From AWTP1-13 sp050248715 (GTDB lineage: Bacteria > Pseudomonadota > Alphaproteobacteria > Rhizobiales > Hyphomicrobiaceae), in contig JBFWRV010000002.1 of NCBI GenBank assembly GCA_050248715.1, forward strand, positions 62,001 through 126,000: a stretch of 64,000 nt of DNA, read 5' to 3'. Positions 8,649-16,922 of this stretch are shown here, in pieces. The first letter of the stretch is position 1, and the number at the start of each line of letters is the position of its first letter. The notes beneath the pieces are model-generated. The model saw only the letters and a list, made by a program, of their open reading frames with translations, made no database searches and was not told the DNA's origin. The position numbers and the translations under genes are program-made.

Positions 8649-9171
8649 ACCGGTTCCTGCCGACCCGGGACAGAGCCCTTCGGAGCAGAAGCGAAATGAC
8701 GACTGCCGCCCCAACGTCGGCGTGCCGCCGCTGGCAACTCTCAAGAGCATGCCCGGCATCGACTTTCTGCAGGGCATCGTCGACGGCAGCCTGCCGACGC
8801 CGCCGGTCACGCACACGCTGGGCTTCGCACTCACGGAGGTGGCGCCGGGTTTTGCGCTTTTCACCATGACGCCGCAGTTCAAGCACTACAATCCGATCGG
8901 GACGGTGCACGGCGGCGTTGCCATGACGCTGCTCGACTCCTGCATGAGCTGCGCCATCCAGACTCATTTCGAAGCCGGCACCGGCTATACCACCCTCGAG
9001 ATCAAGGTGAACCTGGTGCGGCCGATCACCGAGACGACCGGCCGGATCCGTGCCGAGGGTCGCTCGCTGCACGTGGGCCGCCGCGCTGCCACCGCTGAGG
9101 GACGCATCCTCGATGCGGCCGGCACGCTGCTGGCGCATGGCACGACGACCTGCCTCGTGCTCCAGATCTAG
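8641..9171 (+). CDS. PaaI-type hotdog acyl-CoA thioesterase
   Basis: The protein has 176 residues if it begins at GTG 8641, which overlaps the Lrp stop codon (GTGCCTGA). An in-frame ATG at 8749 is the next candidate and would give a 140-residue protein beginning nearer the fold. The hotdog signature is YNPIGTVHGGVAMTLLDSCMS followed by YTTLEIKVNLVRPI, matching the PaaI/YdiI group in which the HGG loop and an acidic residue on the central helix catalyse thioester hydrolysis. The location suggests it is co-expressed with, and perhaps controlled by, the Lrp regulator. Confidence 0.85.
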   Translation: MPEPVPADPGQSPSEQKRNDDCRPNVGVPPLATLKSMPGIDFLQGIVDGSLPTPPVTHTLGFALTEVAPGFALFTMTPQFKHYNPIGTVHGGVAMTLLDSCMSCAIQTHFEAGTGYTTLEIKVNLVRPITETTGRIRAEGRSLHVGRRAATAEGRILDAAGTLLAHGTTTCLVLQI

Positions 9172-9301
9172 AGTGCCGGCGCTCTGGAGTCCGCAGCAGC
9201 CTCGTTCGCCACGCGCGCGGCGGAAGGCTGGGCGCGGGGGCACCGACTAAGGTGACAGCGTCGGCACTTGCGACGCCGGGGCAACGCGCGCTCTCCGCGG
9301 T

Positions 9302-10452
9302 GTGCGCGCAAAGGCAGCAATTCTTTTGAGCGCGGCAACTGCCGCAAGGATGCCGGCGACGACCGGCGCGGACGACCAGCTTTCCTTCTGGTCGAAGGCG
9401 GGCCTTCATTACGCGGTGAGCGGCAGCGTCTGGACGCTGGACGGCAGTCAACGGTTGAGCGTGCAGCTCATCGATGTGAGCTCGCGGTTGCAGGTGTGGT
9501 CACGGAACTTCGAATATCCGGTGGCTGAATGGGCGTTCCGCGCGAGGTCGTGCTGCGCAAGGTCGCAAGCCTGATCAACCTGGAAGCAGTCCGCCGCGAA
9601 GCCAGCAGACCCTACGCGGTGCCCGACAAACCGTCCGTCGCAGAACTGATCGGCCGGGGCTGGAAAGGCCCGGTGTCGAACCCCGACACGGTCGAGTTCG
9701 CGCAAGCCGCGCGCCACTTCACTCGCGCGCTGAAGCGGGACCGGGACTCCGTCAGCGCCACCGTCGGCCTCGCCGCCTTCAAGATGATCGTGACTACCAA
9801 CCACATCGGCGACCGCGAGCAACTCATGCGGGAGGCGGAGGCACTGTTGCAGAAAGTGCTGGCCAAGGACGTGGATACTCACTCGCTTCGCTACAACCTC
9901 GGCGTGCTGCACAATCTGAGAAACGAGTCCGTCGCCGCGCTGCGCGAGTTCGAACGCGCCGTCGAGCTCAATCCGAGCATGTTGGCCGCGCATGCGCACA
10001 AGGGCCGCGTGCTGCTCAAGCTCGGCCGCTACGAGGAAGCACTCGAAAGCGTGCGCTACGCGAAGCGTCTCACGGAAGGGAAGGGGCCGTCCGGCTGGGC
10101 CTTGTGGCAGGCGATTGCGCTCTTGGAGTTCGGTCAAGACGAGGCTGCAGGCGAGGCCTTCCTGGAGGCGCTCCAGGCGCAGCCGCTCAATCCCTACCTG
10201 GTTGCCGGCGTCGCGGCTTTCAGCGCACTCACGGGAGATTGGGAAACGGTGCGACGCCACGTCGTTTCGCTTCGCGCCCTGACGCCCGGGCGCACCGATA
10301 CGTGGCGGCTGTGGGAGCTCAACAAGGGACCCGGCGATCAACCGCTGCCGAATCGGTTCGGCAAAGGACTCCAGCTCGCACTCGAGACGCTGCCAGAGAT
10401 CGACGCCTCGGCGATGAGGAAAGCATCAGGCGCGGCCCCGGTGCAGCCCTAG
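9302..10452 (+). pseudogene. Broken TolB-like/adenylate-cyclase-type TPR protein
   Basis: Two frames carry one gene. Frame 2 (from 9302) encodes LHYAVSGSVWTLDGSQRLSVQLIDVSSRLQVWSRNFEYP, the strand pattern seen in TolB-N/FlgO-like modules that sit between a cyclase or wHTH domain and TPRs. Frame 1 continues from about 9529 (GVPREVVLRKVASLINLEA) into at least four TPR motifs, including HSLRYNLGVLHNLRN and AHAHKGRVLLKLGRYEEAL, and ends at 10452. A one-base shift near 9530 separates the two. The expected upstream cyclase or DNA-binding domain is absent in 9172-9301. The TPR half could still be translated from ATG 9529 (307 residues), so it is either a remnant or a truncated gene. Confidence 0.7.
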
Positions 10453-10468
10453 CCCGGGTGCCGATCAC

Positions 10469-11725
10469 CTACCCGTTCGCGCGCGCCAACACTGCATTCA
10501 GCAGCACGTTGACGGCCGGCACGGTGATGGCGAGGTCGATGTCCTCGGCCTCGTTGTGGCTGATGCCGTTGCGGCACGGCGTGAACAGCATCGTGGCCGG
10601 GCACACCTTCGTCATGTGATAGGCGTCGTGGCCCGCCTGCGAGCGGATGTCCATCGACGCGACACCGAGCCGGCCTGCCGTCGCGCGCACCAACGCGATC
10701 AGGCCCGCATCGAACTCGAGCCCGCCGAAGCCCCAGCGCTCGGCAATCGCGATCTCGGTGCGCGACCGGCGCGCGCTTTCGGCAACGGCGGCCTCGACCT
10801 CACGTTCCATATCTGCGAGCCCCGCACTGGCAGGATGGCGGAAGTCGATATAGAGCTCGGCCTCGTCGGAAAGGATGCCCGGAAGGTTCGGCGCGAGATC
10901 TAGTCGCGCCGCCGTGGTCTTGCCTTCCTGCGGCGCGTAGCGCCAGCCGATGTCGTCGACGGCGACCGCGAGATATGCGGCGCCGACCAGCGCATTGCGG
11001 CGCAGCGCCATCGGCGTCGGCCCCACGTGCGAGGTCTCGCCGCGCACGGAGACGCGCATGCCGCGGGTCGGAAAGCCGCCCGTGACGATGCCGAGAGGGA
11101 TGCCCGCCGCATCGAGCTTGGGGCCCTGCTCGATGTGCAGCTCGAAGTAGCTGTCGATGCCGCGCCCGCCGACCGCGGCATCGCCCCGATAGCCGATGCC
11201 GTCGAGAGCGGCCCCGAAGCTCACGCCCTCCTTGTCGAGCCGCTGATGCGCCCATGCAGCGCTCTGCTGCCCCGAGAAAACGAGTGAGCACATCATCGGC
11301 GGCTGGAAGCGCGCGCCTTCCTCGTTGGTCCAGTTGACGACCTCGATGGCGCGCCTCGTGGCAATGCCGAGGCGATCGAGCGTGCGCAGTATCTCGATGC
11401 CCGAGAGCACGCCGAGAATTCCGTCGAACCGTCCGCCCTTGGCCTGGGTGTCGAGGTGGCTGCCGACGAGCACGGGCGCCAAGGCCGGCTCGCTACCCTC
11501 CCGGCGCACGAACATGTTGCCGAGCCCATCGACCGCGAGGCGCCAGCCGCCGTGCCTCGCCCAGTCCGCGAGCTGGTCCCGGGCGGCCTTGTCCTCGCGC
11601 GTGAGCGCCAGGCGCCTGAGGCCGCCCTTGTTCGTTGCGCCGATGCGGGCGGACGCCTCAAGCATCGCGCCGAGACTGGCCGGATCGACTGCATAGGTGC
11701 CACTCATCGTTTGCCCCTTCGCCAT
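10469..11725 (-). CDS. M20-family Zn amidohydrolase (allantoate / N-carbamoyl-L-amino acid hydrolase)
   Basis: The protein has 418 residues from ATG 11725, chosen because AGAGGTGA lies four bases upstream; an alternative ATG is at 11707. Di-zinc ligands of the family are visible: GSHLDTQ, NEEGARF, FELHIEQGP and, near the C-terminus, NGISHNEAE. The dimerisation lid includes TSHVGPTPMALRRNAL. Members hydrolyse allantoate, ureidoglycolate-type compounds or N-carbamoyl amino acids, releasing ammonia or CO2. The neighbours do not identify the substrate because no other purine or hydantoin genes are present. It is convergent with the preceding pseudogene. Confidence 0.9.
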   Translation of the reverse strand: MAKGQTMSGTYAVDPASLGAMLEASARIGATNKGGLRRLALTREDKAARDQLADWARHGGWRLAVDGLGNMFVRREGSEPALAPVLVGSHLDTQAKGGRFDGILGVLSGIEILRTLDRLGIATRRAIEVVNWTNEEGARFQPPMMCSLVFSGQQSAAWAHQRLDKEGVSFGAALDGIGYRGDAAVGGRGIDSYFELHIEQGPKLDAAGIPLGIVTGGFPTRGMRVSVRGETSHVGPTPMALRRNALVGAAYLAVAVDDIGWRYAPQEGKTTAARLDLAPNLPGILSDEAELYIDFRHPASAGLADMEREVEAAVAESARRSRTEIAIAERWGFGGLEFDAGLIALVRATAGRLGVASMDIRSQAGHDAYHMTKVCPATMLFTPCRNGISHNEAEDIDLAITVPAVNVLLNAVLARANG

Positions 11726-11805
11726 GGAGTCACCTCTGACACATTCCATGCACGTTGCAGCTCACGCCTCAAGGGGACACGCTGCAGGGCCCCGTCCCGG
11801 CGCGC

Positions 11806-12094
11806 CTAGGGCCTGGGGAAGGGGCGAGGCACGGCGCTGGCCGATGCGGTGGCGAGCAGGGTGCCGTCCTCCAGGCGCAGGGCACCCTGCAGATGCGCGG
11901 TCGAACTGCCCATGCGCAGCACTTCCCCTGCGCGTCGCCCGCAGGATTGGCGAACTCGGGCCGCGGCGTGAACGCCATTTCGGCGCAGCCCGCCTCAACC
12001 GAGAAATCGATCAGCTCGAAGCCGAGGTGGCGCGCGCAAGGCGGATGCCGGGCGGAATCGCTCAGCAGGGCCCTGATGCGCTCGTCGGTGAGTT
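11806..12094 (-). pseudogene. PaaI-type thioesterase with large internal deletion
   Basis: The 5' part encodes ERIRALLSDSARHPP, then LGFELIDFSVEAGCAEMAF and RPEFANPAGDAQG, the opening half of a hotdog thioesterase. The reading frame then jumps directly to EVLRMGSSTAHLQGALRLED and GTLLATASASAVPRPFPRP, the last two strands in another frame. About 50-60 residues that normally hold the central helix and catalytic region are gone, together with a frame change. No ATG or GTG start is in frame; TTG at 12094 is the only candidate. Repeat copy B lies 30 bases upstream. It cannot encode a functional enzyme. Confidence 0.8.
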
Positions 12095-12123
12095 GCAATG
12101 TCCGACACCCATTCAGCCAGCTC

Positions 12124-12281
12124 GTGTGATGGTCGAGAAGTCCGTTGCATCGTTTGCGGCTAGGTTGGGAGACGGACTTCCCGATCTGAACCACACGAGC
12201 ATCATGATTTTCTCGTGTGCTTCAGATCGCGAAATTCGTTCAACGCCTGCGGCAGAACAAGACGAATTTCGCGATCAGGAC
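12124..12281 (-). repeat. Bimodular palindromic repeat element, copy B
   Basis: This is the inverted-orientation copy of the element at 6399-6557, about 90 percent identical by eye over 158 bases, with both stems conserved. Its distal end is directly adjacent to the TAG stop (12283-12285) of the zinc-ribbon gene, just as copy A ends at a stop codon. The other end is about 30 bases upstream of the broken thioesterase gene. Confidence 0.85.
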
Positions 12282-12282
12282 G

Positions 12283-12627
12283 CTAGCGGCGATCGCTGAG
12301 GCGGTCGACCCGATGCAGCGGATCGTGGTCGTAGGGTTCCGCTGCCGGCTCGCACGCGCGCGCCAGGCAGATCGACGGGCCGCCGAGATCGGGAGTCTTG
12401 CACGCCCGATCCCATACGGCGAAATCGTAGTGAAGCTCCAGAACCGATCCCTGCGATACGACCTGCAGGGCCAATCCGCAGATTGGACACCGGGTGTGAT
12501 GCCCCGAAGATTTACCGCTGCGTCTGGAATCCACAGCTCCGCCCGATAGGCTGCCTGATCCAGGCTCCACATCGCCTTGCAGCGGCGCAGACGTGTCGGT
12601 CCCCGCGGTCCCGTCGGTCCTGTTCAT
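12283..12627 (-). CDS. Small hypothetical protein with zinc-ribbon-like CPICG motif
   Basis: The protein has 114 residues from ATG 12627 (GTGAGGG lies about 7 bases upstream). The first 45 residues are Gly/Ser/Thr-rich and probably disordered. The second half holds CPICGLAL, then SVLELHYDFAVWDRAC and PDLGGPSICL, giving four spaced cysteines that could bind one zinc ion. I recognise this as a conserved short alphaproteobacterial family, but no function is known. The TAG stop abuts repeat copy B. Confidence 0.6.
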   Translation of the reverse strand: MNRTDGTAGTDTSAPLQGDVEPGSGSLSGGAVDSRRSGKSSGHHTRCPICGLALQVVSQGSVLELHYDFAVWDRACKTPDLGGPSICLARACEPAAEPYDHDPLHRVDRLSDRR

Positions 12628-13132
12628 AATGCCCTCACCGACAGCCGGCGATGCCGATCGCCACCACATCTTCCATTGGGGCAATAACGTGCATCACGAG
12701 CGCACGGGGCGCGCCGGCACATCGATGGCCGCGGGCTTGCTCACGGCAGCGCTATTGCACCCTGATCGTCCTACTACGGACGTCACCGAAAGTCGAGATT
12801 CGCCACCGTGAACAGCGCGCGCGCACAAGTCTGGCATACCACCCGATCGACAGGCGCAATTGCGCGTCTCTCAGGGCTTGCGCACGCGCATCGCGGCCGT
12901 CATATCGAGTTGCAATTGAATCCCAGCATCACGATTTTTTGCGCAGGTGTTGCGACCGCGCAATGCCGCCATCGCTCCGTCCTCCACGGCAGCGGCATGG
13001 AGACGCGCCGCGGCACATGCACAAAAGCTGTGCACCCCCGGAGATATCGCCTTTCGCGCTCAATGGGGACTCATCTAGCGTCACGCGTTCGCCTCGCGTG
13101 TGCTTCCGGCCCCTCCGCGCGGACCTTGCTCC
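12628..13132. other. Intergenic region, 505 bp, divergent
   Basis: This spacer lies between the divergent zinc-ribbon and phospholipase-like genes. The short frames across it lack homology-like composition, and I see no RNA gene, repeat or clear promoter. It presumably holds two outward promoters. Confidence 0.5.
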
Positions 13133-14908
13133 ATGAACCTGCTTTTCCGCATCGTCTATGCCGCTCACGCCACGGGCACGCATCACAAGCTCGCGCTCGA
13201 TGCCCTGCGGCATCTCCAGACGACCGACGCCGAGCTCTGGCAGCGGCTGTTCCTGGAGCATGCCAAGCTCTACATGCAGGGCTCCAAGGCCCCCGACGAT
13301 GCGTTCAAGGATTTCAAGAACCACGTTCTGCACACGCGCGACGACTATTGGGGCGGCGCACCCGACAAGGTCGAGAGCTGGTATCGGCGGCTCGTGGATG
13401 CGCTGACGCGGCGGGACTGGCAGACCGCCGTATACGCTGCCGGCGTGCTCAGCCACTACTACACCGATCCGCTGCATCCCTTTCACACCGCGCAGTCGGA
13501 AGCCGAGAACAACATTCACCGCGCCGTCGAATGGAGCATCTCCAGAGCCTACGATGCGCTCTCGACGCAAGGCGAGGTCGAGTTCCGCGACCTTGCCGTC
13601 GAGGTGCCGCCCGGCTCCGACTGGCTGACCCAACTCCTCTGCCGCGGCGCCGAGATGGCCAACAGCCGCTACGAAAAGCTGATCGCGCACTACGATATTC
13701 AGCGCGGTGTCGTCGATCCTCCCGCCGGCCTCGACCGCGTCGCACGCCGCCTGATCGCGCAACTCATCCGCTACGCTGCGCTCAGCTACGCCGTCGTCCT
13801 CGATCGTGCCATCGCCGACGCCGGCGTCCGGCCACCCGAGGTGTCGCTTGCCTCAGCCACGGTGGCAGCCATGGCGCAGGCGCCCTTCAAGCTCATCGCC
13901 AAGCGCATCGCCAACGCCGAAGAGCGGCGCGCCATTGAACGCATGTACGACGAGCTGATCGCCACGGGCACAGTGGAAACGCACCTGCCCGAGGACGACC
14001 GCATGGTGCGCGATCTGCACGCCCTGGAGGTCCTGTCGCAAAAGGCGCCGCAGCGTGACGCCTCCAAGGTCTTCGCCTTCAAGCCGCGCGAGCCCGCGCC
14101 GGCATCCACCATTGCGCCGGCGCCCACCCCTGCACCGGCTGCCAATGCGACGGCTCAGCAATCCAACGTCGTGCCCCTGCGCACACCCGCACCTGCCGCA
14201 ACGACCGTGCCGCCAAGCGCTCCGTCGGTTCCGATCATCGCGCCCACGGCGACGGCCACGCCCCCCGACGACACCTCCACGCGGCCGCAGCCGGCCGACG
14301 CGGACGGAGATGTGGCCGTCGAACCCGACATCGCACCGCCGGCCGCCGCGCGCAGCCGCCCTGCATCGGGGTTGATGGCCCAGCTCGAGAGCATGACCAT
14401 CGCACCGCTGGTTCCCAGGGACGCCAAGGCCGCGACCGAGCCCGCGCAACAATCCCGGCCTGCCGCTGCCCCGAAGGCGGCACGGTTCCACCTCGCCCTC
14501 GATCACGACGTGGTGGACGGCCCCGCGATCGGCCCGAAGACGGCGGATCGGCTCTACGCGCACGGCATCAAGACGGTCGGGGACCTGATCAGGGCCGACC
14601 CGGCGGCGTTGGCCCAGCAGCTCGACGTCCGCCACATCACTGCCGATGCCATCGCCGACTGGCAGGACGAGGCGCGGCTCGTGTGCACGGTCCCCGAGCT
14701 CAGGGGCACGCACGCCCAGCTCCTGGTGGGCGCGGGCTATCGCTCCGCATCCGCCGTGGGCGCGGCCGACCCCGACAAGCTGTGCGCCGCCGTGTTGGCC
14801 TACGCCGCGTCCGGGCCGGGGCAGCGCCTCCTGCGCAACGGCGATGCTCCCGACATCGAGAAGATCAAAGCCTGGCTCGATGCTGCCCGGAGCGTGCAGG
14901 CGGCCTGA
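13133..14908 (+). CDS. Zinc-dependent phospholipase C-like protein fused to DUF4332-like helix-hairpin-helix domain
   Basis: The protein has 591 residues from ATG 13133. Residues 1-200 resemble zinc-dependent phospholipase C/S1-P1 nuclease folds, with metal-binding histidines in YAAHATGTHHKLALDAL (9-25) and GVLSHYYTDPLHPFH (about 104-118). There is no signal peptide. Residues about 320-450 are a Pro/Ala/Thr-rich linker. Residues about 455-590 contain GPAIGPKTADRLYAHGIKT and TVPELRGTHAQLLVGAGYRS, two helix-hairpin-helix motifs of the DUF4332 type. Combining a hydrolase-like head with a DNA-binding-type tail is unusual, and the role is unknown. It is a single gene, convergent with the dehydratase. 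Confidence 0.72.
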   Translation: MNLLFRIVYAAHATGTHHKLALDALRHLQTTDAELWQRLFLEHAKLYMQGSKAPDDAFKDFKNHVLHTRDDYWGGAPDKVESWYRRLVDALTRRDWQTAVYAAGVLSHYYTDPLHPFHTAQSEAENNIHRAVEWSISRAYDALSTQGEVEFRDLAVEVPPGSDWLTQLLCRGAEMANSRYEKLIAHYDIQRGVVDPPAGLDRVARRLIAQLIRYAALSYAVVLDRAIADAGVRPPEVSLASATVAAMAQAPFKLIAKRIANAEERRAIERMYDELIATGTVETHLPEDDRMVRDLHALEVLSQKAPQRDASKVFAFKPREPAPASTIAPAPTPAPAANATAQQSNVVPLRTPAPAATTVPPSAPSVPIIAPTATATPPDDTSTRPQPADADGDVAVEPDIAPPAAARSRPASGLMAQLESMTIAPLVPRDAKAATEPAQQSRPAAAPKAARFHLALDHDVVDGPAIGPKTADRLYAHGIKTVGDLIRADPAALAQQLDVRHITADAIADWQDEARLVCTVPELRGTHAQLLVGAGYRSASAVGAADPDKLCAAVLAYAASGPGQRLLRNGDAPDIEKIKAWLDAARSVQAA

Positions 14909-14924
14909 GCTGCTTTCTGCCGGA

Positions 14925-15887
14925 TCAAGAATGCGCGGCGGGTGAAGCGAACGCCACCGCCGTGGTGTTGGCGCCGGACACCAGCAGGCCCACGCGCTCG
15001 CCGTCGGCCGGAACATAGGCTCGCCCGATCAACGCCGCGAGCGGCGCGGCGGCGCCGGGCTCCGCCACGACGCGCACCGTCTCCCACAGCGCCTGCTGCG
15101 CGCGCACGATGTCATCATCCTCCACCAGGACGGCCTCGGCGACATAGCGCTGAACCAGGGGAAACACCGCGTCACCGATGCGGCGCGGCGCCAGCGAGTC
15201 CGCAGCAACGCCACCGGCCGGCGCATCGACCGGGCGACCGGCCGCCAGCGCCATGGCGAGCGTCGGCGCCAGCCGCGGCTCGACGCCGACGATCCTGATG
15301 CCGCCACGGTACCAGGCGGCGATGCCTCCGATCAGTCCGCCGCCGCCGACCGCCACCAGCAGCGTGTCGAGATCGGGCGCCTGTGCTTCCAGCTCCAGCC
15401 CGACCGTGCCCTGACCCAGCATCGTCTCGGCCTGATCGAAGGCGTGCACCGACAGAGCGCCCGATTGCGCGACATACGCCTCGCACGCCGCCAGCGCCTC
15501 CGCGTAGACCTTGCCGCCCACCGCCAGGTCGGCGCCATAGCCGCGGATGCGCGCGATCTTCGCCGGTGAGGAAATTTCCGGCACGAAAATGCGGGCCTTG
15601 TGGCCGAGCCGCATGGCGGCGTAGGCGACGGCCGCGCCGTGGTTGCCGCCCGATGCCGCTGCGACACCCGCTGCCGGCACCTTGCGCGTCAGCAGGTTGG
15701 CGAACGCGCCGCGCGCCTTGAAGGACCCCGAGTGCTGCGTGAACTCGAGCTTCAGACTGAGCTCGCCGCCGGGCAGGCCGAAGTCGCGCGCGTGAGCCAC
15801 CAGCACCGGCGTCCGGCGGATGTGCTCGCGGATCACCGCATGCGTCTCGGCAATGGCCGCGCGGGTGACCTTATCTGCGATAGTCAT
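14925..15887 (-). CDS. PLP-dependent serine/threonine dehydratase family enzyme
   Basis: The 320 residues span the fold-type II PLP domain without the C-terminal ACT regulatory domain, like catabolic TdcB. The Schiff-base lysine is Lys57 in SGSFKARGA. The substrate loop AASGGNHGAAVAYAA and the phosphate-binding glycine loop VGGGGLIGGIAAW are intact, and the terminal segment SGANTTAV matches the pyridine-nitrogen site. Expected reactions are deamination of threonine or serine to the 2-oxo acid, but hydroxyaspartate or racemase activity occurs in the same family. The gene ends 22 bases before the tctC-like gene begins on the same strand. Confidence 0.9.
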   Translation of the reverse strand: MTIADKVTRAAIAETHAVIREHIRRTPVLVAHARDFGLPGGELSLKLEFTQHSGSFKARGAFANLLTRKVPAAGVAAASGGNHGAAVAYAAMRLGHKARIFVPEISSPAKIARIRGYGADLAVGGKVYAEALAACEAYVAQSGALSVHAFDQAETMLGQGTVGLELEAQAPDLDTLLVAVGGGGLIGGIAAWYRGGIRIVGVEPRLAPTLAMALAAGRPVDAPAGGVAADSLAPRRIGDAVFPLVQRYVAEAVLVEDDDIVRAQQALWETVRVVAEPGAAAPLAALIGRAYVPADGERVGLLVSGANTTAVAFASPAAHS

Positions 15888-15908
15888 GCGTTGCCCGGTC
15901 CGCTCCCG

Positions 15909-16890
15909 TCATTGCTCCGGAGTGAAGCCTGACGCCTTCACCGCGGGCGCCCAGAGCTCGGAGTGGGCCTTCTGGATCGCCGCCAGTCCCGCCGCCGACG
16001 TGCCCGTCGGCACGAGCCCGAAGGCCAGCAGCTTCTCCTTGGTGGCCGGCACCTGCACGGCCGCCACGACCGCCTTGTTCAACCGCTCGACCATCTCCGC
16101 CGGCGTCGCCGCCGGGGCATAGACCCCGTACCAGCCGGAGCCCTCGATCTCGTAGCAGGCCTCGCGGAAGGTCGGGATGTCCGGGAGGAACGGCGAGCGG
16201 GCCTTGTCGGAGGTCCCCAGCACGCGGATGCCGCTGGCTTTGTGCTGCTCGAGCAGGTCGCTGGTGGTCGTAACCACGATGGCGATCTGGCCGCCCACGA
16301 GGTCGGTGAGCGCCGCCGCCGATCCGCGGTAGCCGACATGGCGCAGGTCGAGCCCGGCGGTGTGCGCGAACTGCACGGCGAAGAAGTGTGGCAGCGTTCC
16401 CGCCGCCGGCGTGCCGTAGCTGCCCCGACCGGGGTCCGCCTTGATCCACTCGACCAGCTCCTTGAGCGACTTGGCGGGAACCTGCGGCCCGACGGCGAGG
16501 GCGAAGTCGAAGGTAGCCACCTGTGCGACCGGCTGGAGGTCGGCGACGGGATCGTAGGCCAGCGCCTTGTAGACGTGGGCGTAGACCGACATCGGCGCCA
16601 CCGGCGTCAGCAGCACCGCCTTGCCGTCGCCGGCGGCGGCCTTCACGGCCTGCACACCGAGTGCGGCCCTGCGCTCCGGTCCGGTTCTCGACAATGACCG
16701 GCTGGCCCAGCGCCGTGCGCAAATGCTCCGCCAGCAGCCGCGCCAGCGCATCTCCCGAGCCGCCCGCCGCGAACGGAAAGACGATGCGTATCGGCTCCGC
16801 CCCGACCTGCGCTGAGGCGGGCGCCGGCACGGCGAATGCAGCCCAGGCCGCGCAGACCCCCGCCACTATGCGCAAAAACCAGTCACCCAT
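15909..16890 (-). pseudogene. TctC/Bug-type periplasmic solute-binding protein, frameshifted
   Basis: It starts at ATG 16890 behind an AGGAGG site. A signal peptide (WFLRIVAGVCAAWAAFAVPAPASAQ) leads to the family segment IRIVFPFAAGGSGDALARLL and VIVENRTGAQG. There the frame breaks at a GGCC run near 16667-16675; the remaining 250 residues (ALGVQAVKAAAGDGK onward to GFTPEQ) are intact in the adjacent frame. One extra C restores the usual TGAQGALGVQAV sequence. The product would bind carboxylates or other small ligands for tripartite tricarboxylate transport. No tctA or tctB is adjacent. It could be a real pseudogene or a single-base assembly error. Confidence 0.85.
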
Positions 16891-16922
16891 CGCTCCTCCT
16901 ACGCGGGGGCGCGCGCCGGACA

